The position numbers and the translations under genes were made by a program. DNA of 64,000 nt from an uncultured Elusimicrobia bacterium (GTDB lineage: Bacteria; Elusimicrobiota; Elusimicrobia; Elusimicrobiales; Elusimicrobiaceae), in assembly GCA_947306425.1 (NCBI GenBank), contig CAMZGO010000001.1:62001-126000 (forward strand). The letters run 5' to 3'. Positions 44,341 through 53,968 of this stretch are shown here, piece by piece. Numbering within the stretch: position 1 is the stretch's first letter; the number at the start of each line of letters is the position of its first letter. The notes beneath the pieces were generated by a model. It made no database searches. It had not been told where the DNA came from and saw only the letters and a list, made by a program, of their open reading frames with translations.

Positions 44341-45057
44341 ATGTTATATTCTAAAAAAAATAAGTTAAAGTTAAAACCATTTTTTACAGCAAAGGAATTC
44401 TTAGACGGAAAAAATATTTATTTTAAACTTCCTAAAACCGCAATTATAATGCCTTCCGCAGAAATGGGAAAATTCCTAAAAGGCCATGTAAAAAAACATT
44501 ATGAACTGTTTTCAAGTATTGATATTATAAATAATAATGTTTCTGTGGTTCATAATTTCTCCATAGGTGCCCCTTTATGTGTGTTTATTGCCGAACAATT
44601 AGCTGAACTCGGTGTTGAAAATTTTATTTTAATCGGTGTTGCCGGCGGTATTGGCAAAGAGTTAAAACTTCATCAAAAAGTGCTTTGTACGGGTGCATTC
44701 GCAGATGAAGGAACAAGCCGTCATTATGTAAATGAAACTCTAATAAAACCTTCTCCCTGTATTACAAAAGCACTTTCCACTTTAAGTGATTATTCCGGTT
44801 ATACTTGGACAATGGACGCTATGTTCCGGGAAACAAAACAAGAAGTTAATTTTTATGAAAAACAAGGTGCAAAAACCGTGGAAATGGAAGCAGCCGGCCT
44901 CTTTGCTTTTGCGAAAAAACGCGGTTTTAAAACAGGCGGCGTTTTTGTAATAAGTGATTTACTGAATTCTACTAAATGGGATGCTATTCCAAACCGCAAA
45001 AAAAGTGCTGAAACGCTGGCTAAACTAATGTTTGACATAGCAAAAATGTTTGCTTAA
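44341..45057 (+). CDS. Nucleoside phosphorylase (PNP/UDP family)
   Basis: A 238-residue enzyme of the purine nucleoside/uridine phosphorylase family. IGAPLCVFIAEQLAELGVENFI and IGVAGGIGKELK form the phosphate/nucleoside site, and VEMEAAGLFAFAKKRG is the characteristic ribose-binding MEA block. Which base it prefers is not evident. It stands alone on the plus strand and overlaps the convergent kinase gene by 4 bp. Confidence 0.85.
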   Translation: MLYSKKNKLKLKPFFTAKEFLDGKNIYFKLPKTAIIMPSAEMGKFLKGHVKKHYELFSSIDIINNNVSVVHNFSIGAPLCVFIAEQLAELGVENFILIGVAGGIGKELKLHQKVLCTGAFADEGTSRHYVNETLIKPSPCITKALSTLSDYSGYTWTMDAMFRETKQEVNFYEKQGAKTVEMEAAGLFAFAKKRGFKTGGVFVISDLLNSTKWDAIPNRKKSAETLAKLMFDIAKMFA

Positions 45058-46511
45058 TTTTCTTGTAATTCACAAGCATCCAAAAGTTCCCAAAATTCTT
45101 CAACCGTTTGAATGCGTTCCTCGGTATTTTGTGCTAAGGATTTAATAAGCAGCGTATCTAAATTTGAAGGAAAGAGCGGGTTTATTTGTGAAGGTTTAAC
45201 AATTCTCTTTGTATTTAAATCATACCCTTTTACACCCCAAGGAACAACGCCTATTAAGGCTTCATATAAACAAACACCCAATGAGTAAATATCTGATTGC
45301 TTTGTGGTATATCCCTTTTGTTGTTCAGGGGACATATATGCCGGCGTTCCGGCAACGGAAAAATTATCTTTATCCCTCTTACCTTTAACAACTTTTTGTG
45401 CAACACCAAAATCCATTACCTTAGCCGGGCCGAAATCAGAAATCATAATATTGCCCGGTTTTAAATCACAATGCACGATATCCGAAGCATGTGCATAAGC
45501 AAGACCGGCACAAACAGAGCGGAAAATTTCTTTAATCTCATTAAACGGAATATAGTTATCAATATCCAAACGTGTTTCAAGTGTTTGCCCCTCTACATAT
45601 TCAAAAACCAAATATAAACTTGTGGTTGTTTCTATAACCGTATAAATTTCAACTATTGACGGGTGGCGAAGCATTGCTACTGTCCGTGCTTCAGCCAAAA
45701 ATTGCTCTCTGAAAGTACCATTTTTTAAAAGTTCAGGCCTAATACGCTTTATTGCAACTTTACGTTTCAAAGCATTGTCATAAGCCTCATAAACCTTACC
45801 CATACCGCCTTCCCCTATTAGACGGATAAAATTATATTGTTCCTTTATGTTATATTCTTTTAAACGGCGTCCTCGGCTGTCAACATATTCAGGATTACGA
45901 TAGCGCAAATATATTAATATCCCAAACACAGCTATTATACCGATTAAATATTTAATAAACCAATTAGGAACTTTACTGTCTTTATTTTTTTTGTTGTTTA
46001 AGTTTTTGGTAGGATTGGTATAAATAATATCTCTAACTTGCTTGGCCCTTTCTGATTTGGGATTTAAAAACAGAGCAGTTTCTATATCTTTAGTAGCAAA
46101 AGATATTTTTTTATCCTTAAAGTAACAATTCGCACGGGTTATATAAGGTTCTACAGCAGAAGGGGCTACAGTAATTGCTTTGGAAGCAAAATAAATAGCA
46201 TTATTACAGTCATTTAATTTGTCATAAGCATATGCCTGAGTGTTATACAAGCGGTAATCAGTAAACCCCTCTTTAATCAAAACGTCGGCAGTGCTTATGG
46301 CTTTATCATAATTTTTATTCTGAAGTGCTAATTCTATTTCGGTTAAACTGTTTTCAAGTAAATCCGCTTTTTGACGTTCCATTACCCCTGAAACGGGTGC
46401 ACTTTGCAAGTAAGCACCATCAGCAAAAATAGGTGCTTTTTGTGCAAAAGCGAAACAAGAAAAAAAACAAAAAATTATACTTAAATAAAAAGCAGACCCA
46501 TTTGTTCTCAT
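45054..46511 (-). CDS. TPR-TM-Ser/Thr protein kinase
   Basis: A 485-residue Hanks-type kinase with unusual order: signal peptide (~1-23), TPR region (~50-165), one membrane helix (~184-202), then a C-terminal kinase domain. The kinase is complete: Gly loop GEGGMGKV (233-240), Lys255 (AIKRI), catalytic HCDLKPGN with Asp349 (Cys replaces the usual Arg) and DFG 367-369. The topology predicts external TPRs and a cytoplasmic kinase, a receptor-like design. The HCD variant may change activation-loop control. No phosphatase is nearby. Confidence 0.9.
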   Translation of the reverse strand: MRTNGSAFYLSIIFCFFSCFAFAQKAPIFADGAYLQSAPVSGVMERQKADLLENSLTEIELALQNKNYDKAISTADVLIKEGFTDYRLYNTQAYAYDKLNDCNNAIYFASKAITVAPSAVEPYITRANCYFKDKKISFATKDIETALFLNPKSERAKQVRDIIYTNPTKNLNNKKNKDSKVPNWFIKYLIGIIAVFGILIYLRYRNPEYVDSRGRRLKEYNIKEQYNFIRLIGEGGMGKVYEAYDNALKRKVAIKRIRPELLKNGTFREQFLAEARTVAMLRHPSIVEIYTVIETTTSLYLVFEYVEGQTLETRLDIDNYIPFNEIKEIFRSVCAGLAYAHASDIVHCDLKPGNIMISDFGPAKVMDFGVAQKVVKGKRDKDNFSVAGTPAYMSPEQQKGYTTKQSDIYSLGVCLYEALIGVVPWGVKGYDLNTKRIVKPSQINPLFPSNLDTLLIKSLAQNTEERIQTVEEFWELLDACELQEN

Positions 46512-46564
46512 ATAAATATAATAATATAAATATCTCCCAAATACAAGTTTTTAGTTGACCTAAA

Positions 46565-47080
46565 TTAAAATAATTCAAGCTGGACAGGTTTTTCTCCTTG
46601 CTTTTTTAACGACGGTTTTTTCCTACAAGCTTCAATATCGGAGAATAAATTATACAGATGTCCGTTTGTAAATTTGTATTTTTTGCCGGCGTCCATAGTT
46701 AAATTACAAATTTCATCTGCTTCCACGTTACCGGCGCGCAAAGTATGCCCCAAAGTTACAGCCTTAAAATTTTTAATTAAAGTTTTAATTTCTTCCATTA
46801 TAATTTTTAAATCTGGGTTTTTAATTTTATATTCACCGTTAAATTGTTTTACCAAAAGTTCTGAATCAGAAGTAATTTTTAAAATATTCCCGCCTATTTC
46901 CCTCGCGGAAATCAATGCAAGTTTTAAAGCATTATATTCCGCTTGATTATTTGTACATTTTGTAAAAAATAAACCCTGCTTTAATAATACTTTCCCCTTT
47001 TCATTTTTTATTATAACACCGCTTGCCCCTATACCCGGATTCCCGCGGCTTCCGCCGTCAATATTTATTAGTAAAAGCAT
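46565..47080 (-). CDS. Ribonuclease H family protein
   Basis: A 171-residue RNase HI-like enzyme. The catalytic acidic set is visible: D at LINIDGGSRGNPG, E at NQAEYNALKLAL, D at ITSDSELLVKQ and the late D/E region (NVEADEICN). The form with GGSRGNPGIGASG is typical of the stand-alone reverse-transcriptase-like RNase H clade. A ~35-residue basic tail follows. It is 1 bp downstream of the DEAD-box helicase, suggesting RNA metabolism. Confidence 0.88.
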   Translation of the reverse strand: MLLLINIDGGSRGNPGIGASGVIIKNEKGKVLLKQGLFFTKCTNNQAEYNALKLALISAREIGGNILKITSDSELLVKQFNGEYKIKNPDLKIIMEEIKTLIKNFKAVTLGHTLRAGNVEADEICNLTMDAGKKYKFTNGHLYNLFSDIEACRKKPSLKKQGEKPVQLELF

Positions 47081-47081
47081 A

Positions 47082-48176
47082 TCAGTTATTTAAAAACTCC
47101 TTAATCTTTTTCCAATCAGCTTTATCAGACCTCGCAAGTAAGGTATAAGAAATACCTTTATTTTTGTAACGGCCGCTGCGGCCTATTCTATGAATATATT
47201 CTTCCGGATTTTGAGGAAGTTCATAATTTACTACACAATGTATTGCAGGAATATCAAGGCCGCGGGCGGCAAGGTCCGTTGCAATTAAAATTTGTAATTC
47301 TTTATTTCTGAAATCAAGCAAAGTTTTGTCGCGCAGTTTTTGCTGGAGTCCGCCATGCATCGCACCTGCTAAAAAGCCACGCCTTTTAAGGTATACAGAT
47401 ATTTCATTTGTAGCACGTTGTGTTTTTACAAACACTAAAATTTGTCTTCCTGTTTTGCTTTGTTCTTGCAAAAGTTCCGTCAACTTTTTTAACTTTTCAT
47501 TACCTTCTATTTTAATAATTTTCTGGGTAATGTTTTTATTGGGTTTATTTGTTTCTTCGGTAAAAAACTTAACGGGATTATTTAAATATTTTTCTGCCAA
47601 TTTTAAAACGCGTTTTGGATATGTGGCGGAAAACATCATACTTTGTTTTTTAGCCGGCAAACGATTGAAGATATCTTCTATTTGCTCTCTAAAACCAAGT
47701 TCCAGCATTTTGTCCATTTCGTCCCAAACGACGAAAGAAAAATCTTCTACACCAAATGTTCTGCGTTTGATATGGTCATTTAAACGCCCGGGGGTTGCAA
47801 TAACAAATTGAGGCCTTTGTTTAAGTTTGCGTAGTTGCCCTTGCATATTTTTCCCACCCACAATTAAAGCACTTTGCATAAAAGTGTCTTGCATAACACT
47901 TTTAATTACCGTTTGTATTTGCTGGGCGAGTTCGCGCGTTGGGGCGATAATTAGAGCGCGTGCAGTATCTATTTTAGCAAGCAAATCAACTAAAGGTAAA
48001 GAATAAGCGGCTGTCTTGCCGCTGCCTGTAGGAGAAGATGCCATAATATCTTTACCATTTAAAATATGCGGAATAACTTCGGCTTGTATTTCCGTAGGTG
48101 TTATAAAATTTAATTTTTTGATTATTTTTAAACGGGCAGCACTAAGCCCAAGGGCAAAGAAAGTATTATTAGTCAT
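47082..48176 (-). CDS. DEAD-box RNA helicase
   Basis: An ATP-dependent RNA helicase, 364 residues from the ATG at 48176, which begins MTNNTFFALGLSAARL like other family members; an upstream Met in the same frame would overlap the 48184-48471 gene. Motifs: Q motif TPTEIQ, Walker A ASPTGSGKT, PTRELAQQ, TPGR, DEMD (in place of DEAD), SAT, and HRIGRSGR. The DEMD variant is conservative. It lacks an extended C-terminal domain. Confidence 0.9.
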   Translation of the reverse strand: MTNNTFFALGLSAARLKIIKKLNFITPTEIQAEVIPHILNGKDIMASSPTGSGKTAAYSLPLVDLLAKIDTARALIIAPTRELAQQIQTVIKSVMQDTFMQSALIVGGKNMQGQLRKLKQRPQFVIATPGRLNDHIKRRTFGVEDFSFVVWDEMDKMLELGFREQIEDIFNRLPAKKQSMMFSATYPKRVLKLAEKYLNNPVKFFTEETNKPNKNITQKIIKIEGNEKLKKLTELLQEQSKTGRQILVFVKTQRATNEISVYLKRRGFLAGAMHGGLQQKLRDKTLLDFRNKELQILIATDLAARGLDIPAIHCVVNYELPQNPEEYIHRIGRSGRYKNKGISYTLLARSDKADWKKIKEFLNN

Positions 48177-48183
48177 TTTAAAT

Positions 48184-48471
48184 TTATCTTTCTCTAGGAG
48201 GATAAAAATATATATCAAGTTTAGTAAAAACAATTCCTGCTTTAGCTAATTTTTCTTGCGTAATATCCCAATATTTACATTTTAAAAAATTAGCCAAATT
48301 TTCTTCTGAAACCCTTAATGTTTGGCAAACTATTGTGGGAGTATAATCCCTGCCTATTACTACTTTGGGGTTTGCAGTATCCCCTAAATAAAAGCCGCAG
48401 GCCATGTAGCGGATACCTACATAGGTAAACTCAAAATTACAAAGTATCTTTTTTAACCGTCCTACGCTCAT
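48184..48471 (-). CDS. Hypothetical protein
   Basis: A 95-residue protein without signal or membrane segments, rich in Tyr/Lys (TYVGIRYMACGFYLGD and FTKLDIYFYPPRER). No family was recognised. It ends 7 bp before the helicase start, so it may be its transcriptional neighbour. Kept as a gene because it fills its gap and reads in the operon direction. Confidence 0.5.
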   Translation of the reverse strand: MSVGRLKKILCNFEFTYVGIRYMACGFYLGDTANPKVVIGRDYTPTIVCQTLRVSEENLANFLKCKYWDITQEKLAKAGIVFTKLDIYFYPPRER

Positions 48472-48539
48472 TAAAATTCCCCAAGGATTTGTAAATTTAA
48501 TTATAGTATAACATTTTTATACTAGAATGGGAAATTATT

Positions 48540-51500
48540 TTATTCTTCAAAATCTCTTTGAATCATATCACGGAAATAATTCTTTTCCTTAAGACCGTAT
48601 TTAGTTAAAGTATTACCTAACTGCCGCAAATCATGAATCATATTAGAGGAGTTTTCATTTTCAAAATCTACCATTGTGATTTTAAGCTTACCTTCCCTGT
48701 CACGTTTAAAAAACAAATTGTTGTATATGTCGTCATAACTAAAATTATTTATTTCCAATTTTTCAAAAAAACTAAAAATTGTTTCCCATTCTTCAGAGGT
48801 TATAGGTTTGTTATTCAGTTTTACGTGGGCAAATAAAATGTGTTCTCTGTCTATTCCGATATTCCCCCAACAAACCCCTCCTTCGTCTACGGGTGAAACA
48901 ACAAACATTTTTTTTGCCCTGACATCAGGATCACGAATAAACATTTTGATTTTGTCATACTCTTCATACACTTTGTTCAAAATATCTTTGGGCAAATCGT
49001 CCGCATTCTCAGACAAAATTTCCGAATATGTTATTTCAATATTATTGATGTTATCAAGCAAATTACTTTTGGTAATTATATTATGCAATTTTTTAGTATT
49101 TATAATTTCGTCTTCGGTACCATATTTTAAATAACCGACTATTTTGTTATTATTGTCAAATAATCTCCATACAGCATGCGTTACAATACCTTCCCCTTTG
49201 TCCGTTATTACAAGATCTGCTCTTACTACATTTCTTAAGACACTTGGTGTATTTTCAGGATTAATTCGGGGTTTTTTAATTATTCCCTCCCGCCCGAATT
49301 TCAAACCCAAAGATTCAAATTTTTTACCTATCGCAATAACATCTGTATAATTACTGTTTAATAAAGGAGAATATTTAAAATTTGAAAAGACTATTATCAG
49401 CTTTCCTTGAGTGTTTCTTTTGAAATGAATGCTTTTTTCCAAATCATCAAAAATAAAATCATTATTTATCTCTTGAAATAAATCCAAGACCTCATCCCAT
49501 TCTTCTTGCGTTATAGGTTTATTTGTGAAATCTGATGCCTCTGTGAACTTAGCATTTAGGGAAGCATCGTTTTCTATCCAAATTGCCCCGTTTATTTTTA
49601 TGGGTGTTGTCATATAGGGCATTAAAATAGCATTGGAAGGATATTTTACATTTTCTTTAATTGCAGTAATATCTCGCAAAACATTATCGGGGAGGCCGTC
49701 TTCTATAACAGATATAAATTCCGGATATTCTATGTTAATTAACTCATATTTCCCGTCTAAATTGTTTTCTTTGATGATTTTACTAAACAAATGCATAAAA
49801 CGGATATCAGTTTCCGTTCCGTACATTAAAAATTTATTGATATTTCCTCTAAAATCATAAATTCCCCAAATAGGATTTGCTTTCTTGGCTATATTTCCCA
49901 TAGGAAACAAGGCCGCATTTTCATAATCGTTAAAATTTGAAAGCGGTAAATAAGGCTTATCAAAGGCAAAGGGGGTATTATTAGAAGATAAAGCCCCCAT
50001 ATCAGCATCCACGGAAGATTTCGGCATAGACGTATTAAATACTGAAATTTCAGGAAAAGAACCAAACTCCGAAGAAGAAAAATTAATAACATCGGGCAGG
50101 CCTGAAATATTAATAGGTTTTCCATAGCCTTTAATATATTTATGATTTGACATTATTGTCTTTACCGGCGGAAAAATAGGATTCCTAAAGTTAGCCCTAA
50201 AAGGTGTACCATTGATAAAATTCTGTAACCAATCAATTTTATTAACAAGGGTATAATTATGTGTTTCATCTTTTAAGTGGGCAACGGCATTGCCCAAAAC
50301 CTCAAATTCATTGGGGGCAGTTTCAACCGCGACAAGACCACCGCTTGAACCAGGAATATTTCTCCCTTTCAAATACTCTACACCGCGGAAAGGAAAGTAA
50401 AAATACGGTTCAATAGTAGGTCTTTTAATTTGAAGCCTAAAATCACCCATAGGGTAAGAAACCTGTATTGCTTCACTAAAATCTGCTATTTGCCTGTTAA
50501 AACCAAGTTTTAAAGGCTGAACAGATAAATTATTTTGTGGTAAAAGTAAGGCATAATCTGTATAAAATTTAAGGTTCTCGTCTTCAAAATAATTAAAAAG
50601 TAAAACATTTGCTTTTGTCTGAAAATTATTAAACCGGTCATAAACATCTATTGAAGCCCCAGGCGCGTTAGAAACCGCGTGGCCTGCCGTAACAATTACT
50701 TGCCTGTTTACGCCAAAAACAGGTATTTCCGTTAAAAAACCGCTAAATTCGCCGATTATATTTTCTAATTTAAAAACCGATTTTGTTAAATCATCCAAAT
50801 ATTTAGCTGTTTTATTTAAATTCGTCTGAACATTAATACTGTTTATAGATGAAGCAGAGGTAGGTGTTATAGTTATTCCGTTATCAAAAGGTCCTTCCGG
50901 TAAGGTTCCCGGCATTTTTGGTTTTATAAAAGATTCACGGAAATTAGGTGCCCATAATTTGGAAACATCCAATTGTCCTTTTATAAATTTTTCAAGCCAA
51001 GAAAAATTATGGACGGCAGTAAAATTTAAAGTACCTCTTTGAATTGTCGCAATAGTCGTACCGATAGCAGAAAATTTACCTTGTTCTGTCTCTGCTACGA
51101 CAACCCCACCGCTTACACCGGGGATAGCCCTTCCCTCAAACAAGTTTACATTTTTTGTATAGAATTGTTTTCCCCAATGCTCATTACGAGTTAAGTTCCG
51201 TATGATAAAATTTCCATTTGGGTATCCAATGGAAAATACTTTACTATACTTTTCTAATTCAGGATAAAAAACAAGATCTAAAGGTGTTTGAGTTAACCTC
51301 TCACGCGGCAAAAGAAGTGCAAAATCTTGTTTAATTCTGCCGGTTATTTTATCAGTAATTAAGTTATAAAAAACAGTATGCGCCGTGGTTAGTAACTTGC
51401 CTGAACTATCAAAAACCGAAATAGGGTCCTCCGGAAAAGATTCTACTCCATGACCTACGGAAACTATAACCTGCCTGTTTACACCGTATACAGGTATTTC

Positions 51501-53291
51501 CGTTAAAAAACCGCTAAACTGTCCATCATAGTTTTGCAATTTAAAAACTGATTCATAAAGCAACCCTCTGCTGGCGGCCTTAATTGTTTTTGAAACAGCA
51601 GGATTATTGTTAGAGGTTAAAGTTAATTGGAATTTTTCAGGATTAAAAACATTTGCGGTTTTTGAGTTGTTTAAAACATTTCTGATTTTTAAAAGTGCAT
51701 TTGACGCAGCCGAGGAATTAATCACAGGGACATGTGCTTTTACCGCCGCATTAACCAATTGCGGTGAAGGTAATGCCGTTGCGGCATTTTTTACCATGGC
51801 AATATTTGCTGTATTTATATTATTTTTTACTGAGGTAATACCAACTTGTGCCGTTCTTCTAAAACGGAGCAAATCAGATAATCTTTTAACTTGGGTAACT
51901 ATATTAGGTATCTCTGCTGCCAGGGCTATAGTTGAAATAAATATGAGGAACATATCACCCCAAAAAAGGGATTGCCTCGTTTGGATTGTTCTTAAAAATT
52001 CTTTTTCACTTTTAACATTTTGATGAAGAGGGTTTAAATTTGAACCCTTTAATGCGGACTTTTCCGCTACATATTTTCCTGTACCTTCGTTTAAATCATA
52101 ATAGAAATTTTCATTGATTATTTTTGCGACAGGAAAACTTTCCTCAATCTCCAAATTTTGTATTAAACCCAAAATCAAAGGTGTGTGCATTAAACGGCGG
52201 TCTTTTGGACTGCTTGCTAAGTACTTACTAATAATTTTCTTGGACAAAGTCCGGCCGCGGCCTTCTTGATTAGATAAAAATTCCCCGATATCTGTCAAAA
52301 GATTCCTATATACTACACGATAACTTGCTTTATGAAAACTTTCATCAGCAAAAATACTTTTTGCCAAAATATTCATATTTGAATAAATGGAAACATCTAC
52401 TCCGGCTTTTTCCGTTGCTTCTTTATCTATATACTGCCAAATGATATTACGGCGGTTAAAATAAGAAACAGATTTTTTAAACTCCTCTGCTATATATTTT
52501 GACCAAATATCATATTCACCTTGCAGGGAAAATAAACCCAAGGCATCTCTTGTTCTGTTTCCTATATGGGTTGGGGTGATATCTTGGGTTAAAAATTTTT
52601 CTATAAGTTCATAACTATAGTCAGTATCTATAAAAGCCAAGGCAGAAATACCTTCCATTAAAACTATAGAACCATAAACAGCATCGTAATACTTATTGAT
52701 AATCCGATAAATTAAATTTGCGGTTTCATTTGAATCTTCCTGACTTTCCCAAGCAACTGATAAAATTAAAAGACCTGTCATAGCCTTAGAGCAATCTTCT
52801 TGGGCTTTATAATTTGGTTTAGCATTACAGGCCTTTAACTTTTCTTTGCTGCCTGCAATTAAAAGTTCGCGTAAAAGGGGGACATCTTCGCCGGAGAAAG
52901 CACCAAGAAAAACTGCATCACGTATTTCTTTGGCATATTCTATTAAAATATTTCCGTTATTATCAGCAAATTCAAGTAACGCGCTTATTGCCCCGCGCAT
53001 AAAAGTGTGATAGGGGGCACATATATCTCCATCGCATACTTCACCGTAATTATTGGCAAAACCCTGACGGTTTAAAGTATCAAATAATGTCCTAAAATTA
53101 GTTTCCCTTTTATATTCCTTTTTTATGTCTTTTTCACTAATTATATGAAGATTATCAGCAATTTCTGCACGAAGAACTGATATCTCGCTTTGTATATCTA
53201 TTTTTTGGGAAAAAGCGGGAATATTGGCATTTACAAGAATAATTAAGGTTAACAATATGCTTAGAAATTTTTTGTATAAAATATTTCTCAT
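48540..53291 (-). CDS. Large exported protein with two trypsin-like protease domains
   Basis: A 1583-residue protein. Signal peptide (~1-28); a helical HEAT-like region (~30-430); a hydrophobic segment (~446-460) that may be a membrane anchor; two chymotrypsin-fold domains (~575-770 and ~835-1030); then two related C-terminal repeats (~1100-1330 and ~1345-1583, sharing PIT-EEW-x7-8-F patterns). Both proteases keep the triad: H614, D656, S727 (GVSGG) and H871, D912, S983 (GSSGG). They share short near-identical motifs (GFLTEIPV, GVNRQVIV), so they arose by internal duplication. The substrate is unknown. It could act on surface proteins or host targets. Confidence 0.75.
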   Translation of the reverse strand: MRNILYKKFLSILLTLIILVNANIPAFSQKIDIQSEISVLRAEIADNLHIISEKDIKKEYKRETNFRTLFDTLNRQGFANNYGEVCDGDICAPYHTFMRGAISALLEFADNNGNILIEYAKEIRDAVFLGAFSGEDVPLLRELLIAGSKEKLKACNAKPNYKAQEDCSKAMTGLLILSVAWESQEDSNETANLIYRIINKYYDAVYGSIVLMEGISALAFIDTDYSYELIEKFLTQDITPTHIGNRTRDALGLFSLQGEYDIWSKYIAEEFKKSVSYFNRRNIIWQYIDKEATEKAGVDVSIYSNMNILAKSIFADESFHKASYRVVYRNLLTDIGEFLSNQEGRGRTLSKKIISKYLASSPKDRRLMHTPLILGLIQNLEIEESFPVAKIINENFYYDLNEGTGKYVAEKSALKGSNLNPLHQNVKSEKEFLRTIQTRQSLFWGDMFLIFISTIALAAEIPNIVTQVKRLSDLLRFRRTAQVGITSVKNNINTANIAMVKNAATALPSPQLVNAAVKAHVPVINSSAASNALLKIRNVLNNSKTANVFNPEKFQLTLTSNNNPAVSKTIKAASRGLLYESVFKLQNYDGQFSGFLTEIPVYGVNRQVIVSVGHGVESFPEDPISVFDSSGKLLTTAHTVFYNLITDKITGRIKQDFALLLPRERLTQTPLDLVFYPELEKYSKVFSIGYPNGNFIIRNLTRNEHWGKQFYTKNVNLFEGRAIPGVSGGVVVAETEQGKFSAIGTTIATIQRGTLNFTAVHNFSWLEKFIKGQLDVSKLWAPNFRESFIKPKMPGTLPEGPFDNGITITPTSASSINSINVQTNLNKTAKYLDDLTKSVFKLENIIGEFSGFLTEIPVFGVNRQVIVTAGHAVSNAPGASIDVYDRFNNFQTKANVLLFNYFEDENLKFYTDYALLLPQNNLSVQPLKLGFNRQIADFSEAIQVSYPMGDFRLQIKRPTIEPYFYFPFRGVEYLKGRNIPGSSGGLVAVETAPNEFEVLGNAVAHLKDETHNYTLVNKIDWLQNFINGTPFRANFRNPIFPPVKTIMSNHKYIKGYGKPINISGLPDVINFSSSEFGSFPEISVFNTSMPKSSVDADMGALSSNNTPFAFDKPYLPLSNFNDYENAALFPMGNIAKKANPIWGIYDFRGNINKFLMYGTETDIRFMHLFSKIIKENNLDGKYELINIEYPEFISVIEDGLPDNVLRDITAIKENVKYPSNAILMPYMTTPIKINGAIWIENDASLNAKFTEASDFTNKPITQEEWDEVLDLFQEINNDFIFDDLEKSIHFKRNTQGKLIIVFSNFKYSPLLNSNYTDVIAIGKKFESLGLKFGREGIIKKPRINPENTPSVLRNVVRADLVITDKGEGIVTHAVWRLFDNNNKIVGYLKYGTEDEIINTKKLHNIITKSNLLDNINNIEITYSEILSENADDLPKDILNKVYEEYDKIKMFIRDPDVRAKKMFVVSPVDEGGVCWGNIGIDREHILFAHVKLNNKPITSEEWETIFSFFEKLEINNFSYDDIYNNLFFKRDREGKLKITMVDFENENSSNMIHDLRQLGNTLTKYGLKEKNYFRDMIQRDFEE

Positions 53292-53416
53292 TAAATATAT
53301 TATACGGCTTTAGAATATAACATACAAGGGAAAAAAGACCTAATACGCATTACCCAAAAGTCCTATCGTTTGCACATAAACAATGAACTACCCTTAAAAA
53401 AAGGTAAAATATTATT

Positions 53417-53968
53417 ATGTTAGATATAAATAAAATCCTTAACCTTGGGGAAATAGCTTCAACGCAAACACTTGCTAAAGAAATTGCCCCAATATTTCCT
53501 AAAGAAAATATTTTAATTACTGCCTCCAGCCAAACTCAAGGCAAGGGACAATATGAAAGGAAGTGGTCCTCAAATATCGGCGGTTTATATTTTACTTTAC
53601 TTTTAAGGCCTAAAAAAATGGCAGATTTAAGCGTTTTACCTTATCAGACCGGCAAAGCCTTGGCAAAAACTTTGGAAATTAATTACGGCTTACAAACAAA
53701 AATAAAACTACCTAATGACGTTCTTACTTTATACGGAAAAACTTATAAAAAAATTGCCGGTATTTTGATTGAAAGCCAAAGTACGGAAGATAATTTGAAT
53801 TTACTTTTAATAGGCGTAGGAATAAATGTAAATAATGCTTTGCCGGAAGATTTAAATGCTACTTCAATTAAACAAATAAAAAAGAGCGCCCAAAATATTG
53901 ACGCTCTTTTAGAAAACTTTCTTAAAGAATTTGCCGAAGAATATCTGCTTTGGCAAAATTCAATTTAG
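53417..53968 (+). CDS. birA: Biotin--protein ligase (BirA family), catalytic core only
   Basis: A 183-residue biotin ligase that attaches biotin to carboxylase carrier domains. Motifs: SSQTQGKGQYERKW (adenylate loop, usually GRGR), KLPNDV (usual KWPND), KKIAGILIE. It is shorter than E. coli BirA (~320) and has neither the N-terminal HTH repressor domain nor a full C-terminal SH3-like domain, so it should not repress transcription. The 3' end overlaps the convergent fadL gene by 4 bp. Confidence 0.9.
   Translation: MLDINKILNLGEIASTQTLAKEIAPIFPKENILITASSQTQGKGQYERKWSSNIGGLYFTLLLRPKKMADLSVLPYQTGKALAKTLEINYGLQTKIKLPNDVLTLYGKTYKKIAGILIESQSTEDNLNLLLIGVGINVNNALPEDLNATSIKQIKKSAQNIDALLENFLKEFAEEYLLWQNSI

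Noticed and set aside
48540-53291. Direct repeats in this gene as mobile or CRISPR-like repeats
   Set aside because: They encode the duplicated protease segments (GFLTEIPV, GVNRQVIV) and are explained by domain duplication.
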